Of a stretch of DNA of 53,901 nucleotides, positions 53,379 to 53,901 are shown piece by piece. Location: NCBI GenBank assembly GCA_017940385.1, contig JAGAYS010000066.1, positions 1 to 53,901 of the forward strand, in the 5' to 3' direction. The notes beneath the pieces were generated by a model. It made no database searches. It was not told the origin of the DNA and saw only the letters and a list, made by a program, of their open reading frames with translations. The stretch is from Ruminobacter sp. Lineage in GTDB: Bacteria > Pseudomonadota > Gammaproteobacteria > Enterobacterales > Succinivibrionaceae. Position 1 is the stretch's first letter. Every line of letters begins with the position of its first letter. The translations under genes were made by a program, and so were the position numbers.

Positions 53379-53771
53379 CGCTGTAATCCTTAACATGACA
53401 GCACATATCAGAGGTACAGCTTCCTGATATCCGCATCGCATCACGCGTTCCGCAACCGTTCTTCTGAAACATTCGGGGAATTCCGTGACTGTATTTTTCC
53501 AAAGATTTCGGTCCTGAATCGACACCTGTTTTAATGACGTTTTTTCTTCAGGATCATCGGTATCTGATTTGCGGCAGAACCTTTAACCATACGGGTTACG
53601 GAATCAGTCCCGACCATTCCGGACATTAAAAATTATATCGCAGACATTCGGAAAATCATGTGTAAAAATTAAGGAGGCCGTCCAAAAATCCAAATCAGCT
53701 CAAATATACGGATGGACACGGGAAAGCCTTAAAGGAAGGGAGGGGGATGCGGACATAATCCTGGACATATA
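53379..53771. other. upstream region of the right-hand glycosyltransferase and insertion-sequence end
   Basis: A 393-base gap with no convincing gene. On the minus strand a consensus -10 TATAAT lies at 53632-53637, about 250 bases before the chosen start, without a good -35. The part from about 53690 to 53771 (TGTCC-containing, GC-richer) lies beyond the transposase stop and should include the terminal inverted repeat of the IS3-type element; I cannot fix its exact end. Confidence 0.4.
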
Positions 53772-53901
53772 TTACTCAGATTGTTCCCTGCTAAGTCTGT
53801 ACTGAACAGGACTCAATCCACCTAATGTATTTTTAATTCTATCGTTATTGTACCATTGAATATATCTATTCATGTATATCTTGAATTCCTCTAACGAAAG
53901 A
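53772..53901 (-). mobile_element. IS3-family transposase (OrfB), C-terminal end
   Basis: The minus strand reads into the window in an open frame ending at TAA 53772-53774: LSLEEFKIYMNRYIQWYN, then IKNTLGGLSPVQYRLSREQS. The YI.WYN...RIK..LGGLSPVQYR pattern is the hallmark end of IS3/IS150-group DDE integrases (rve domain). The catalytic DDE residues lie outside the window. It marks the right border of the cluster. Confidence 0.9.

Noticed and set aside
53379-53525. N-terminal extension of the right-hand glycosyltransferase
   Set aside because: The internal ATG has a better ribosome site and gives the same length and start as the paralogue.

Overview
The window looks like one large capsular / surface polysaccharide locus of a Gram-negative bacterium, interrupted by a few unrelated genes. 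An intact ABC-type capsule export set (KpsM/KpsT/KpsE-like proteins plus an outer-membrane lipoprotein) needs an outer membrane. Gene style and content suggest an anaerobic, gut-type gammaproteobacterium, possibly Succinivibrionaceae-like. That assignment is inference from style only; no rRNA or other taxonomic marker lies in the window.

Layout. (1) 1-12002, plus strand, AT-rich: end of a nucleotide-sugar epimerase; a glycosyltransferase (GT2) fused to a beta-helix acyltransferase-like domain; a TagF-type glycerophosphotransferase; a GT2 fused to a pyruvyltransferase; galU; a ferredoxin-FrhB-pyruvyltransferase fusion; an O-acetyltransferase. (2) 12.0-12.3 kb: terminator and insertion-sequence debris. 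(3) 12326-24531, minus strand: a second TagF-type enzyme, a 1097-residue multi-domain glycosyltransferase, an LtaS/MdoB-type phosphoglycerol transferase, a GT2 fused to a short-chain dehydrogenase (SDR), a CgeB-like transferase and a GT4 transferase. (4) 24.7-30.8 kb: a SWIM-SNF2 helicase and, divergently, an AAA-ATPase/DUF1703 protein; these look like cargo unrelated to capsule. (5) 31172-46677, minus strand: wecB, wecC, a 2566-residue highly reducing type I polyketide synthase, an alpha-oxoamine synthase, the outer-membrane export lipoprotein, kpsM, kpsT, kpsE, then a strong terminator. (6) 47156-49057, plus strand: a heparinase II/III-like protein. (7) 49.1-50.05 kb: an XRE antitoxin with a decayed HigB/RelE toxin and a recombinase scrap. 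(8) 50085-53378, minus strand: a paralogue, of identical length, of the 1097-residue glycosyltransferase. (9) Right edge: the 3' end of an IS3-family transposase.

How the genes could work together (inference): wecB and wecC supply UDP-ManNAcA and galU supplies UDP-glucose. Glycosyltransferases, pyruvyl-, acetyl- and glycerophosphotransferases assemble and decorate a probably phosphodiester-containing acidic polymer. KpsM/T/E and the outer-membrane lipoprotein export it. The most striking part is the polyketide synthase + alpha-oxoamine synthase + SDR set. It resembles the rkpA/rkpG/rkpH logic of Sinorhizobium K-antigen and the wcbR/wcbT set of Burkholderia pseudomallei capsule, and could build a sphingoid-like lipid on which the polymer is made or anchored. 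No Kdo-linker genes (kpsC/S/F/U) are seen in the window.
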